Assembly (NCBI GenBank): GCA_003971905.1 | Contig: RSEE01000048.1 | Coordinates: 1-64,000 of the forward strand | Direction of reading: 5' to 3' | Source: Moniliella sp. 'wahieum' | Lineage: Eukaryota > Basidiomycota > Moniliellomycetes > Moniliellales > Moniliellaceae | Length of the DNA: 64,000 bases | In this document: piece after piece, positions 35,383 to 47,732 of the stretch | Layout of the letters: every line of letters starts with the position of its first letter | How positions within the stretch are numbered: position 1 is the first letter of the stretch | Position numbers and translations under genes: made by a program | The notes under the pieces: model-generated | Seen by the model: only the letters and a program-made list of their open reading frames with translations | What the model was told of the DNA's origin: nothing | Database searches by the model: none

Positions 35383-35977
35383 TTCGAATCATGCATTAAT
35401 CAGCGCACCCGCCGCGTTTTAAAATTTTCACCCTCGCGCTGCGCCTTGAAAGTTTTGCCCCCGGCCGCACTGCCCCCGTGCTGCATCGAAGACGGCCGAT
35501 GCTCCGCTGGCACCCGCACACGGGCGCTGTGCCTCCCACGGAGGGTGCACAGCCCCTGTGCTGCCCCGCCCACACAGCCCCTGCGCCCTGTGCGGGTGGC
35601 AAAGCACTGCCCGACGACTGAGAACGACGGGTGACCCGGTGACGACTGACGCGACGGCAGATACCCGAACCCTAGCAGTCCCACTGCACCCACAAGTGAG
35701 CTTGATGACCTAAGATAGCTCGTTCACATCATCCTCGATGGTCCAACGGCTATGATGTGACGCTCTCACGAACACGGTTCGGAACCGTCAAGACCCGGGT
35801 TCGACTCCCGGTCGGGGAATTTTCTTTTGCAGTGCCTGCCCAGGGCCCGCTTCACCCCGTACGGGTCAGATCCGGACATGTCGCACCCTCAACAGGCTCC
35901 TCCTACGTGGGCTCAACACACAGACGCCAGAAGGGCATGGGAGAGATCGTGATTGGGCATTGCATTGTGGCCGCTTT
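35383..35977. other. Upstream region holding the tRNA-Glu gene
   Basis: Apart from the tRNA, this GC-rich stretch contains only chance frames. An AACCCTAG box occurs at about 35667-35674, upstream of the unidentified gene on the - strand. Confidence 0.5.
35732..35818 (+). tRNA. tRNA-Glu (CTC) with intron
   Basis: The acceptor stem TCCTCGA/TCGGGGA pairs over seven bases with one G-T pair. The anticodon stem TGACG/CGTCA encloses CTCTCA with anticodon CTC. An intron of about 16 bases follows position 37 (about 35769-35784). The T-arm CCGGG TTCGACT CCCGG is perfect, and a TTTTCTTTT terminator follows at 35820. The mature length of about 71-72 is normal. Confidence 0.93.
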
Positions 35978-38743
35978 TTACTTGCGCGCCAGGCCATCGC
36001 GGTACTGCACAAACGCCATCAGGTTGCCCACTGCCTCGTCCGCTGTGGCCCGCAGCGACGCATGGGCGCGCTTATCAATCCCCCGCGCCGCTTGGCGAAC
36101 GCGAGCAAAGGTCGAGCGCAGAACGCCGTTGAACTTGGCGTCAATGTAGACATGGTCATAGGAACGCGTTTCATCGGCATACACGTCCATCACTGCGTTC
36201 AACGCCGCGACCAAGGCCTCGGCCGTGGTGCTGTGCGGCCCGGCGCCAACAGCCTTGACCACATTGACCAAAAACGTCCCCAGGGCCAGGTTGTCCTCAT
36301 CCGTCACATGCGGCCCCCGCGCCAAACATCCAATGGTGCCCACCGCCTTGACCCGGACCGCATCCGAGGCGGCCGTGTGGTACGCGGCCTGCAACGCCGT
36401 GCCAGCGTCCACTTCTCCTTTCTCCCCCGTCGTCAAGCGCAGAGGAAGGTCTCCGCTCGTGATGCGGGCCAGCGCCCAGAGGCACCCAAGGCAGTGCTCA
36501 AACATGATCCGTCCGTCTGTCCGGCACTGGTGGGGGTCGCATCAGAGGATGCAACCGAAGGCACGCTGGCTACTTGAGCCGCGGTACCAAACAGACCTTG
36601 CCACAGTTCTTGAATTCGTGCCTGTGCGGAAGACGAAGCGACCCAAGCGGTTACCTGGGCCACGTGAGCTGCTTGCTCAGGTGACTCGATCGGTTGGCTG
36701 GGCGGAGGCGGACTGTGGTCGGCCAATGCCAAGAGGACATTGTTGAGTGCGGCCAGAGCGTGGACTGCAACCCGGCGCGAGTGGGAGCCGGGCAAGCCAG
36801 CATTGGGAGCAAACGAGTCGCTAATGGAAGGTGTGGCAAGACGCACCAAGGCGGGTAGTAGAATGGGCCCGGTAAAAACTTGGACAAGGAAAGAGGAAGC
36901 GAACTCGGTTTCATCCTCCACCTTGTTGCCCTTGGATTGACGAGCGAGCGAATCTGGTCCCAAATCGTCCAACACATCTGCTTCAATCACATCTTCATCT
37001 TCATCGCTGTTGTCATCCATCATATCATCTTCGTCCATGGCCTCATCCCACTCGTTCTCAGCCTTCTCATCCAGTACACGAGCCAAGGCCGGTACAGACT
37101 CAGCCACCACCTCGAGAGCCAACAGCACGAGCTCGGCTGCGTCGGCCGAACCTTGGGTCACCTGGTCCAGTTGGACGTTGGATAGCAGGGTACTAAGCCG
37201 AGGGAGGATGGAACTTTGTTCAAATTCGATCAGGCCTACAGTGCCTGAGCCTTGGGGGTTGGGTGCTTGGACCGATGCGGGCTCAGGGATGGTGGCCAGG
37301 ACGCTTCGCAGAATAGCCGAGGACAAGACCCCCACCATTTCCAGATCGCCACTCACCATCGTAGAGGGAATAAGCGCCGTGCAGGCCAACAGGGCGCTAG
37401 GTTTCGTTGGCCTTCGGCCCGATTAACATGAGGAGCAGCCAAGACTTGGGCGTGCTTTGCTTCAGCCGCTGCGACCAGAGGCGCAGCAGCCCCCTTGGCC
37501 GAACCACTGCCTGCACTGACAGATGCACCGGCAAACCGGCCACGAGCCCCCTTGGTAAGTGCTTTGATCTCCTCTTTGCTGTATTCGATCCCAGCCAAGA
37601 GCCGAACAAACGCAGCGTTTTCATCTGCCAAGACCAGCAGCGTGTTCCCCGCGGTACGAGCGATTTGTGCGAGCTTGGCTTGGTACGGTGAGTCTTCGAG
37701 GATACCACCTTGTTGTTTGGCCGCCACCCAGCGCAGGTAGCCACACAGCATGCCAGGCAGGCCAGGTGCCGCCTCTACCAACTGAAGGCCAAGCGCGTCG
37801 CTGGCCTCGGCCAAAAGCCAGATCAGGGTAAGAAGGTTTTCCACCATTTCGCACAATTCGGTCGTCTCCTCTGCGTCTTTAGACAGCGACTCGGTAGCTC
37901 GACGAGCTAGTTCTGTCTCTCCCTTGGGAGCAGCGGGAGTTTCCTCCGTTTCGGTAGGCACCTCTTTCGCCTTGGCTTCCAAGTCGGCAAGAATGGCCTG
38001 GGCTTTCAACGCGTGCCGCCGTTGCTTTTTATTCATACTCTCCAACGGCCTCTCGGCAGTGGGCAGGTCAGCCTGGAGACGTTGCCGCTCCTGGGCAATC
38101 TGCGCTTGAAGGGCTTCCTTGCCGGATGCGACGGAGAGGGGGACGGTGCCCAGCTGATGAGGAGGGACGTTTGCCTGCCTCGGCTGGGTCCACCCGGCTT
38201 GCCAAGTCCGCGTGAGAGCGGGCCAAGAGGGAAAGGAGGATGGGGATGCCTTCGTGCCGGGCAATTTCCAGTCGGACCGAGTCGTACGAGGCGTCAACAG
38301 CCAAGTTGCGAAGTGTACTCGTGGCTTCCTGTTGACCTCGGCATGGGGGCCGGCGAGCTTAGCCGCCGAAGCCTCGGCGGCGGCGGGGGACTCGTCCTTA
38401 ATCGCGCTGGGCGAGGGAGGGCGAGCAGAGAGGACACGGAGAATACGTTGGACAAGCTTGTGGTGAGGCTGAAGCAGCTGTTTCCGCAAGGCAGGGTCAG
38501 CGGCAAAGCCACTGATGGCAGCCAACGCCCAGCCTGTTCCTGCAGCTCGGCTAAACGGTCTTTGAGCGGCTTGACCGCACCCGAGGGAGCAGTGAGGGAG
38601 CTTGGCCAACAGCGGGATCACATCCGATGCCTGCACCGCCGAGCCCGCCGCGGCCCCCGCCGCACCACCTCCGTGCTGGGACGGGCGAGAGGGTTGGTGC
38701 GGCGAGCTTTGCGTGCAGCAGGACGAAAGGTGTGCTTGGGCAT
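35978..38743 (-). CDS. SYO1/HEATR3-like ARM/HEAT-repeat adaptor
   Basis: Probably the symportin that imports 5S-RNP proteins uL18 (L5) and uL5 (L11) into the nucleus with a karyopherin. The start MPKHTFRPAARKARRTNPLA (38743) is short and basic like Syo1/HEATR3. Armadillo-type repeats follow (GWALAAISGFAADPALRKQL; TRNLAVDASYDSVRLEIAR with EGIPILLSLLARSH). Next is a Gln/Arg/Lys helical stretch with MNKKQRRHALKAQAILADL, then repeats (ENLLTLIWLLAEASDALGL). An acidic loop (about 36970-37060, DEAMDEDDMMDDNSDEDEDV) sits where Syo1 has its acidic cargo-binding insertion. C-terminal repeats (CLGCLWALARITSGDLPL; VKAVGTIGCLARG) end GLARK and a stop at 35978. Several frame changes are needed. Length and the acidic insertion fit well; a generic HEAT protein is the alternative. 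Confidence 0.72.
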
Positions 38744-39780
38744 CGATATGAGGGAGGAGCACAAGCGATGCCTGGCGACGGTCGGAGGACTGACTGGCGT
38801 TTGGCGTTTGGCGTTTGACTTTAGGCTTAACCCGTTGGCTTTTTTTTCCACCCTCTTTCCTCTGCCAAAAATTGCATCCGACCAGCCAGTTCCGCCCTAA
38901 CAGTGTCATTCCGCCCGCGACCCCTCCCCTAATAGGGGGGTGCCGTTCAACGTTGAGTATTCCATGGCGTGCGTCCGTCTCGAGAAAAACGGCGCCCGCC
39001 GGGGTAAACTACAGGCAGCTGAACCATATATGTATCTACGACCGATGCGTACCAACAACCCCGCTTCTTGACCTGCACGACTTGCATGACTGTACTGTAT
39101 CCCGTACGCCGTACCTGCACGCGAAGCCTCAACTACGCAGTTTTTACACGCGACTTGGAATTCAGTTCGTTCGATTGTAGCGCTTCCATGCTCCATGCTG
39201 GCCCGGCGCGGTGAGGCCGCGGGGCGGAGACACCAGCAGAAGCCAAGAAGCCCGAGGCCAGAGGCAGCTAAAGTCCCTTTGTGTGATTCGTAAGGAAGCA
39301 AAACGGGCACAAGATCAAGGGGGGTGGGAGGGATGGGAGACGAGAAGGGGAAGAAGGCCGCGCTGGAGAAACGAAGGAACCGGGGTCTCTCGCGAGTAGT
39401 ACAGCAGAGCACAGACAACAGGCATGTTTTTGGGAGGCCACAATGCAGATGTCAAAGCCATTATTTGCACGTTGTAGGGAACGGGAACGATGGAACGATG
39501 CAGGGGTGGAAGTTGGAAAGTTGAGAAAGTGGGAAGTTGGGAAGTTGGGAAGGGAGAAACGGGAGGCTTTTTATCAAGAGGGGGCTTGCCATGGCGGATG
39601 CAAGCAAGGAGGCCCAGGCGAACGGCGAAGCAGATTCGTCCTTTGGTACGAGAGGGGGATGTCAAATGAGTGGGTGGGGACGGTACATCTGCATGCACAT
39701 GCAAACTGTGTCGAGGAACGAAGGTGCGTCGAAACAATACCACATCCACAGAAGGGGTGTGCAGCACGCAGCTTCAGGCC
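38744..39780. other. Intergenic region upstream of the SYO1-like gene
   Basis: Contains the SYO1-like promoter with GTTTGGCGTTTGGCGTTTGAC words (38800-38820) and GGAAGTTGGGAAGTTGGGAAG words (39505-39555). No gene supported. Confidence 0.5.
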
Positions 39781-42700
39781 TCACGAGGTAAGGGAAGTAC
39801 GGGTACGGGGGAAGACAAACGCATCAAGGTCCTTTTGCGCCGGCGTGCGGCGTCGAGTGGTGTAGGTTGAGGTGGGAGGAAGACGAGGCATCTCCTCCTC
39901 CTGTCGCGCAGCGGACAGGGGACACGGTGCCGTCTGGCCCTGTGCAACGGGGGCGAAGACAGGCTGGTTGCGCTGCTCTCAGTAGAAGCGAGGGTCCGAT
40001 GCGATTCGTGCGAATCAACAGGAGAGGCAGCAGGGGTATGGGCGGTCGAGTCGGAGCCTGGATCGGAGACGAGTGCCGGTCCTACTACGGAAGACGCTGC
40101 TTCCGGTGCAGAGTCAGAGCAAGGGGACGAGCAAGGGGCAAAAGCGTCAGTCGAAAGGGGAAGGGACGTGCCCAACATGCCTATCGTAGCTCGGGCTTTC
40201 CTGGGTCCCAACCCCGAGGTGGAAGAAGACCAATCGGCCGAGCCGGGAAGAGAGGTCAGATGGTCGGAAGAAGTGGATTGGTCGGCTGCGTCCGAAGGGT
40301 CGGTGTTCGTCCATCCATCCTCCTCTGTTTCAGGCGAGTGATGAGGGGCCATGAGAGAGAAAGAAGGTGCAAGTCCCGAAGGGCGACGGTACGGTCGTCC
40401 ACGCATACTACTTCGGGACCGAGAAGAGTGGGTACGAGCAAGGAACGCCGTCCCTCCCCCGCACTAGGAACCCGCCGTGAGAGCGATCGCGCCGAGGACA
40501 ACCCGACGCCATCCTCCGGGGGCCCGGCTGAGTAATCCCTGGTTCCATCACGGGATGGGACGAGAAGGTTTCCCTGGGAGAAGATTCTCCCCCTCAGCAA
40601 GAGGATGGTGAGCGGACACGCTGGGCCGGGCACTGGAATGGTCTTTGAGAGGAATCTTGAGTAGCTTGGCCAAAGCGGTTCGACGGCGAGACTTAGGGGT
40701 AGGATTGGATTCCCCAGCCCGTTTGTGCGCCGCCGTGGCACCCTCGGTCGCAGGTGCCTTGGATCGCTGGGCCGATTTGGCCGACTTGGCTTGCTTCTTG
40801 GCCGCCTTGGCATCGTGTGCTCGGACCATACGGTCCACCTTATGAAGTTGTTTGAGCATTGCGGCCTCGGCCTTGGCTTGGCTCTTTTGGCTTTGGCCGC
40901 TCGTTTGGCGGCTGCCTTCGCGGCCCGACGGCTCATTCGGGGGGTCCCCGCATCACCTCTGCCATCGGGGCTGAGGTTGACCAAAGGGTCTGGCCAGAAG
41001 GAGGAGACATCGGTGTGGGAAGAGGGACCATGTCTGCACTACTACGCGGAGCGACAAGCCTTGATGGGGGTAGCAGGCGAGATGGTTACCTCTGGGGCAC
41101 AAGCGGTAGCGGCCTTCCCACCTGAAGAAGGTGAAGAAGAGAGCGCACCTTGGTCTTCGACGTCCTTGCTTACTTTGTTCGTCCCAGGAGCTCGGTCCGG
41201 CTGGGCAGCCGAGCGCACTCGAGGTTCCGGCTCGATCGCGTCGATCCAGGGCCAGACTGTGCTGACGGAGATCCCTTGCTGCTTGCAGAGGACCCTTCTT
41301 ATTGACGTTTAGTTCTGGAGAGGGTTGGCAGCGGCGGATCGAGCGGTGGAGTCAGATCCCGAGTCAAACTGGGCTGAGACGGCCCAAGGAAACTCCGATC
41401 TTATATTGGCCACTGTGTAGCTCAACGGTCTGTCGTGTCTCTTTTGTCCTCCTTGTCCCCTTGTCCAACCGCAACGTCGCATTTGTTGAAGAATCGGCTG
41501 CGGGACGCGCAGTCAAAGGGGGGTTCATCGGCCTGCTTCGAGCAGCAGGAGGTGGTAACTGAGGCGTGTGAGGGCCAGATTCACGTCGAGACCTAGGACT
41601 GAGGCGGTAGAAAAGGGCTGGGTTGAGAGGGAAGCGTCGGGGTGCGCTGTGGGGAACCAACGACAGGAAGGGACGCAAGCGAAGCGGTAGAGAAGCTAAG
41701 GTTACCCAACCGGCCCACGACAGACGAAGGGGAAAGATCTCCTGTAAAACTGAGCGGGTGAGCTGGGCGAGGGCACGTCCCCCAATCGAGGTGGCTGCGT
41801 CCGATTCGGCCCTGCGAGCGGAGCAAGGCTGGTGTCGGTCTCCCTGCTCGCTCGGGGAATGCAGAGTCATCGACCCGCGGCGGACCCGAGCCGAGCCCGG
41901 TAGCGGGGACAAGGGTGGTGCGCCGGGGAAACAAGTCTCCTTCTGCCCTGAAACAGAGGGGGCAGTAGAATTGTGGATCGGCAATGGTTGTGTCGATGGA
42001 GTTCCCGGCAGATGCCGTGAAGATGCTGGCGACGGTGATGGTGGTGCGGGTGCGGGCGAGGGCGAGTCGTTTCTTGCGCCGAAAGCTGAACCATGAAGTC
42101 CAGCTGGAGCGACGAGGACGCGGTGTCGTTGGTTCCAAGGAGCGCGCTTGCTCAGTGCTAACCGACGTACCCGACGCGGCCATCTGTTCTGTTAAATGGT
42201 CGCAGGCGACGGGGAAGTCGTGGTAGCGAGGTCGGACGCGGCCCGTTTCACCTCCGGAACCAGACCAAGAGCTGGGACTGGGTCATTGAGTCCAGTCGGT
42301 GTGGCATGCTTGTGTGGCGGTAGAAATAGGCTCGGGGTTGTTGGCCAATGGAACGCACGCCGATCCAGGAGAAGGGGTTGGCGTTGATTCGGAGGAAGAG
42401 TCTACCTTGGAGCCTACCTCCTGCGACGAATTGGATACCAACGATACCCCGGAGTCAAAGTAGGTTTGGTATACGGTTCCGTGCACGTTGAAAGAAACCC
42501 GCCGAAGTTGTGGATGGGTCAAGGGGGGTAGAATGGGGTAGCAAGCGAAGGTTCTGTATGTCTTGAGAAGGTAATGGTGATTTAGGCTCCGTAGAGTGGT
42601 GATCGGAGACAACGACGAATCTGCCTGTAAGAGAGTTAGTGTTGTGGATTAGAGGGAAGAGGCAACGAACCTGCTCTGGATTGGAAACGGGCACGCGTTT

Positions 42701-44498
42701 GGATCGTCTCTGCCACAGGGGGGTTGCGGAGGCGAGGGCGCAAGGTCAAATGTGGGGGCAGCGCAATATGACAAAACGGGATGGGTGGCGGCGAGGCGAT
42801 TCAGGGGGGGAAGCAAGAGGTGTGGCCTGGGGAGTGGTCCACACTTCGTTGAGCGAGCTAAATGAAATCGGACGGGACTCGTCTTGGGCCGGAGTTGCTG
42901 GGTCGTCGCCTCGCTGAGTAGTGGAGCGAACTTCGTGTCCTGCTGGAGTTCGGGCAACTCCTCTCTAAGAACGTCGGTGGCAGCATACCTATGTGGAGCA
43001 TCACAGGCGAGCTCTTCCCCCTTGAAGGATGCCGCGTGGGACGCATCAGATCCCGAGTTTGAAGGTGTAGGCGGTTTAATCGGCTCGACCGGGTTGAATG
43101 ATTGGGCAATGTCATGCGGTGTGCCATGTTCTTCTGTTGATGAGGGTGGTGAAGGGGGCGGAGGTGCACGGCGAGAAGGGACAAGAGCAAGGTCGACCGT
43201 TGGAGTATCGTCAGCCATGTGCTCTTTCGGCGCCCAAGTGGGTTGGACTGAACAAGCGGCGGGGCAATATCCATTGACGGTGTAGCAGAGAGAACATCCC
43301 CTTCGGATTGAGCCCAAGACGCGAACACGGCAGCGGCTGAAAAGGTAGTCGGACTGGTTCCACGGGAGAGGGCTGGGGTCATAAAGTCCTGCAGACGCGG
43401 AGTGCGTTGACCTTCCTCCTCATCTTGTTGCTCTTCGAGGGGAGGATGCGCGCCTGCCATGGAAGGAAGTGAGTGGGAAGTGATCCAATGGTCGTACTCG
43501 TGAGGAAGTGACTCGACGCTTTGGTTCGGCGTAGAGTCCCAGTCTCCCTCGAAAGCTGTAGGATTGGAAGCAAGAGCCATTGAGTGGGGCTCATAATCAT
43601 CCTCCTCATCCTCCACAAGCCCGACGTGCGTCCCCGGCCATGAGCAAGAGCAGTTAGGACAGAGGCCCTCCCCAACTCGGGTGGGGCAGGAAAGGGAAGC
43701 CCGCTTGCTACATCTGTAGAGGGTACTTGACCGAATACCATCGAGCGGCGCCTCTGGGGCGGAATGGTGACCTCGACAATCGGATCTCCTCCTTCGTCCG
43801 GATCGGGGGTGACAAGAACGTCTGGGATGGAAAAATGATGACGATGCGCGCCCTGCAGGCGCGATTTGTCAAATGCTTCGGTTTGGGCCTTATGCAAGAC
43901 GAGCGACGCTTCGGCAGCCAACTCGCAAGGAAGACTGAGCTGCGTAACTCCTGGTACGACGGGTGCTCCCAGCGCCCATTGGTCAGGGGCGGTCATTCCT
44001 TCGGGCAGCGGCCAGCCAGCAACCAGCGCATCGGCGAGAAGGGCCTCGCCGTGCTCAGCTGGGTAAGGTACCGGCCCCGTGGCGCCGTACGCCTGGGGGG
44101 GACGTAAGGCCATAGTTCTTCGTCTGGGTCTTCGAGGTGGTCCTCAAGCTCGTCATACTCGTACTCTTCCTCCCCGTCTGAGTAGTCGAACTCGTCGGGC
44201 TCGCTAACGAGGACATCGGGCGGGAGTGGGTAGATGCTGCCGCTGCTGGAGTCCGCGTCGGTATGTGGGTCGTGAAGTGGGCCGTCGAGGCCGATGTCAA
44301 TTGCAACAGGCCGGCTGTGTGAGGGGGCAAAAGACTGAGGGGGGAGGGTAGGGTCGTAGGGATCATCAGCATACGCAGTGTCGGTGTCCGTGTTGGTGTT
44401 GGTGTTGATGTGGGTGGGGTGTCGGGGTAGTGGTCGGGGTCGGCCTCGCTGGGAGGCAGGCCCACGCTGGCAGCCGCACCGGCCAGGACGGCGGCCAT
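39781..44498 (-). CDS. Large unidentified Ser/Pro-rich protein
   Basis: Family not recognised. Best start is the ATG at 44498 (GCCGCC ATGG). Frame-shifting but protein-like sequence then runs: DPYDPTLPPQSFAPSHS, a strongly acidic block (FDYSDGEEEYEYDELEDHL), YGATGPVPYPAEHGEALLAD, FSIPDVLVTPDPDEGGDPIV, EDEEDDYEPHSMALASNPTA, and long Ser/Thr/Pro stretches. A basic coiled region near 40740-40960 follows (LHKVDRMVRAHDAKAAKKQ). The end reads RTPAQKDLDAFVFPRTRTS with TGA at 39781. About 1,500 residues. Composition suggests a scaffold or regulatory protein. It could also be two genes, since no frame stays open long and 41000-42500 is especially broken. Confidence 0.45.
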
Positions 44499-45458
44499 GG
44501 CGGCGGATGGGGCGCTGGTGGGGGCGGGCATCAAGCCACTGGTGCAGGGGGAGGGGTGGGGCTGGTGGTGGTGGTGCGCAGGGCCATGCGACAGGCGGGG
44601 GCTGTGGGACAGCCACACGACCGGGGTTTGTGCGCACAGGAGCAGTGTGCGGGCTGCGAGGGGATCCACGGCGCCGGGAGTATGCAAATGCGGTGCGCTG
44701 GTGCCCCCGTCCCGCAGGCTCAGCCGCAGCGGGAACACTGCCCCGGGGCCCAGGGCGGTGCTGGGCAGGAGCAGCCGCACGGGGTGTGCTAGCCCTGCCC
44801 AGCATGCCGATCGGCCGGCAGTGTGCTGGTGCGGCGGGGCGCGCCACCGAAGGTTGCTACATAGTGCCCCCCTGAGCCAATCACGTGATGGCCACGCGTG
44901 TGTGGGACATGTCGGGCGCTGGCTGAGCTGAGCAGCACTGAGCCGCTGTGGCTGAGCAGGTAGTAACCCTAATCACAGCCTGAGCTCAGCAGGCCCAGCG
45001 CCTCACGCCGATCGCCGTGATGCTTCCGCCTCGGCTTCCGCCCCCGCATTGTCCATCCCCACTGCCCCGACGGCAGCCCATATTCCCACCCCATCACATG
45101 TAATCGATGATCGGCATCCGCCTTCTGTTCCCGCCTCAGGCCTCAGGCTCAGGCCCTGATGCCTCACAGCTCAGATATCAGAAACCCAGATCTCACCATG
45201 TCAGCATGGCACGTCTCAACTCTCTGAGTTGAGTCTCAACACGCTCTGATCTCAATATCTCTTCTTATCTGCAGATCTCAGGTCGCAAAAAGCTTCAAAC
45301 CAAGAGAAAAACCACTTTGTCTCCGACCCCCCGGTACTACTATAGGGAGCCTCTTCTGATGCATGAAGTATTGATGGCACGTACACTGCACACCCCATCC
45401 ACAGAGCCTTCAAGCTTCAAGCTTCAAGCCTCCAGCAGCATCAACGTTCAACACAGCT
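44499..45458. other. Intergenic region at the start of the gene-poor part
   Basis: GC-rich to 44900, then rich in CTCAGGC and CTGAG words (44920-45260) and AGCTTCAAGCTTCAAG words (45408-45430). No gene seen. Confidence 0.5.
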
Positions 45459-45884
45459 TCAAACATCACGCGCTTCACAGGCTGTTCTGTCGTCACAGTG
45501 ACATGTGACACTGCAGGTTGTCGATCGACAACCCAACTCAACAATGTTGAGCCACCGCGGGTTGCTCGCGTGTATTGGACAAGGTCCCAGCTTTCCCCTC
45601 AGGCCGATGAGTTCCATTGTTTCCACACTTCTGTGTTTTCCTTGTCCGCAACCTATAGCCCCTATATAGCTCCTCCGGGTGGTGACTGACTGCTTGATGT
45701 TCCTCTCTATAGACGTTTTGTTGGTTGTATCACTTAAACCACAGCCGTCACCACCGAGTGTGATTGCATCGCCCTCGACAGAACCATCCGGAGTCCATGT
45801 CTCATCAAACAAGACCTCACCGTATCCACACTTCCCCGCTCTTGGGCCCTCGGGAAAGTCATGAAAATTCAGCGCAGAATTCAC
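45459..45884 (-). CDS. Orphan open frame, 141 residues
   Basis: An uninterrupted frame starting MNSALNFHDFPEGP, with protein-like composition in its first half (GKCGYGEVLFDETW, GDAITLGGDGCGLSDT) and several Cys. There is no obvious signal peptide and no family I recognise. The second half ends in a Cys/Thr-rich stretch overlapping GTGACATGTGAC-type repeat words, which argues that at least the tail is chance. It may be an exon of a decayed gene. Confidence 0.25.
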   Translation of the reverse strand: MNSALNFHDFPEGPRAGKCGYGEVLFDETWTPDGSVEGDAITLGGDGCGLSDTTNKTSIERNIKQSVTTRRSYIGAIGCGQGKHRSVETMELIGLRGKLGPCPIHASNPRWLNIVELGCRSTTCSVTCHCDDRTACEARDV

Positions 45885-46335
45885 GCTCAGCGCTCAGCCC
45901 AGACAACCACCGCCGATCAACGAACGGCCCTGTTGGGAGCTCCACTCAAGCCTGAGCGCTGAGCGCTGAATCTCCCGCCTCGTCTCCGCCTCACGTCGAT
46001 CTTTTGCCCTTAGTCGACATACGACCAACTCGTACCCGTCTTTTTAACCAGCGCAGCCAACGCTTATGCGTGAGGGCATCGCACACGACCCTCACTATCA
46101 GTTGTGATTAGTACGAGAGACGAGAGTAGGGAATGGATGTCTCCTAACCTGTGTGGGGTACTGGTGATTACCCCCCCCCTCGACTCGGCAGAAACTTAAA
46201 ATGCATGAAGTAGCGATCGCTGCATCGAAGAACGCATGTGCCTATCATCAATGAATGGTGAATACACATCTCACACTTCGCAGTTATCTGTCTAACTCTC
46301 CCCAGCGTTATCTACCCCGTTTTAAGGGCTACTCT
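45885..46335. other. Repeat-word intergenic region
   Basis: AGCGCTCAGC and GAGCGCTGAG words near 45890-45970. No gene seen. Confidence 0.4.
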
Positions 46336-46337
46336 CT

Positions 46338-46410
46338 GTAAGAGTCGGGAGAATACGAGTGAGACCAAGTACCAAGGGAAGCCAAAGATGCACTGGTAGG
46401 AGAAGGGAGA
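46338..46410. repeat. Dispersed repeat C, copy 1
   Basis: Shares GTAAGA, GGG-GAA, CGAGT, CCAAGTAC, CAA and CAAAG blocks in order with 47923-47990, and more weakly with 57951-58008 (GGTAAGAATGCCAAATACC). Short and diverged. Confidence 0.45.
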
Positions 46411-46535
46411 ACAGGATCGGCGGGAAGAGTGGTGAGAAGATTCCCCTGATTAGCTAAGAGGACCGTGACACTCTCCTACATCTATATGATGAGTAATAGT
46501 AGGATTACAAGAAAATCGTGGGGACACAACTTGGT

Positions 46536-46945
46536 CTGCACCCGCAGCCAATCCAAACATTTGGGACGTTGCACAAAGAGATGCGGGACGAGAGGCGGCT
46601 CTCAACTGCTTTTGTTCGTTCCATCCAGTATACCCTCTCAATGAACCGCGGCTGTGGAGGAAGAAGATGAAAAGTGATAAAAGAGAAAGGCCAGGTGTAC
46701 GGATTGTAGAATGATGGAAACACAGGAGGATTCCGAGGATCAGAAATGAAGATGAGCCGCACCGTGAGAGGCTTGGGTAGTACGAAGGAAGCCAAACTTT
46801 CTCGTGTATCGAAAGGTGGTACACAAGGAGGCGGCAATACGGGGTATAGGAGGAGCTGCACCTGATTGTTGGCGCGAGCAGAATACGACAAGGGCACCAA
46901 GAGCCAAGAGCACACCCAACAGCAGCCGGCTTATTTCACTGTTAG
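46536..46945 (+). repeat. Unidentified repeat family D, copy 1
   Basis: Collinear with 59351-59750: CTGCACCCGCAGCCAAT, TTTGGGACGTT, AACCGCGGCTGTGGAGGAAG, AACACAGGAGG and GAGCAGAATACGACAAGG all have counterparts at similar spacing. The matching strand in the best copy looks protein-like, so this may be a decayed gene or element. Degenerate. Confidence 0.5.
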
Positions 46946-46949
46946 TCAC

Positions 46950-47732
46950 GACAAAACAAGCGGCTATTATGCCACCAAGAAGACGGATGTGTGAGCACTA
47001 GAAGAAGGTTGCCAAAGTGTCTCATTAATGAATATGGAGATGGTCCATAGATCATTACACATCCCTGTCAACTGTTACGGGGCTTTTAGCTGATTCCATC
47101 TAATTTAAAGCCCCATATCATAGTCGGGGCCAATTCAAACGAGACGAGAACCGGGGCTAGGCCAAGCGATATAGCAATCGTTCGTGGGGAAGAAGCAAGA
47201 GCAAAGGACATGGTGCAAAGTGGAAGAAACAGGGAACGAGCGAGACGCTCGTGACGAAGAAATTGGGAATGGGAGCGAGATCAGCCAAACTATTATGATA
47301 TCCCATGCTTTCTCCAGTCTTGATAGAGCTCGCTCGCATGCCCGACCGAGTTCTAAGGCAAAACGGTCGAACACAGGTCCGGTTGTTGCCACGTGGCTGG
47401 CTAGGTCTTCTTCAGTTAGTTTACCTACTCAGAAGCTTTTGTTTTCTTCTTGTAGCAACGCCTGTATTTGCCTGACCTCCACCTGTATCCCGCTCCCGCT
47501 TATACTCGATACTCCTCCTCTCTCTCTCCGCTGCATTCGCTGTCTGCATCGTAGAGACTGCTGTGTCTCGCTTGCGTTCTGGCATACTTGCGTCGCTACA
47601 CGGTGGTCAGACAAAACATAGACCTACGGATCCGTGGCGACCACAGTCGCCCTTTTTGTGCCTGTTATAATATCTTCTAGTAGAGATATATCATCGAGTG
47701 ACGTGGGGGGGGGTATATATACCTCGGAGAAG
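46950..47732. other. No gene seen
   Basis: Mixed, less GC-rich sequence. Frames on both strands at 47135-47620 overlap each other and lack signatures. Confidence 0.4.

Noticed and set aside
35590-35600. GGTGGCAAA, identical to the ascomycete proteasome promoter element
   Set aside because: A single 9-mer upstream of an unidentified gene; the element is not established for basidiomycetes and chance is likely.
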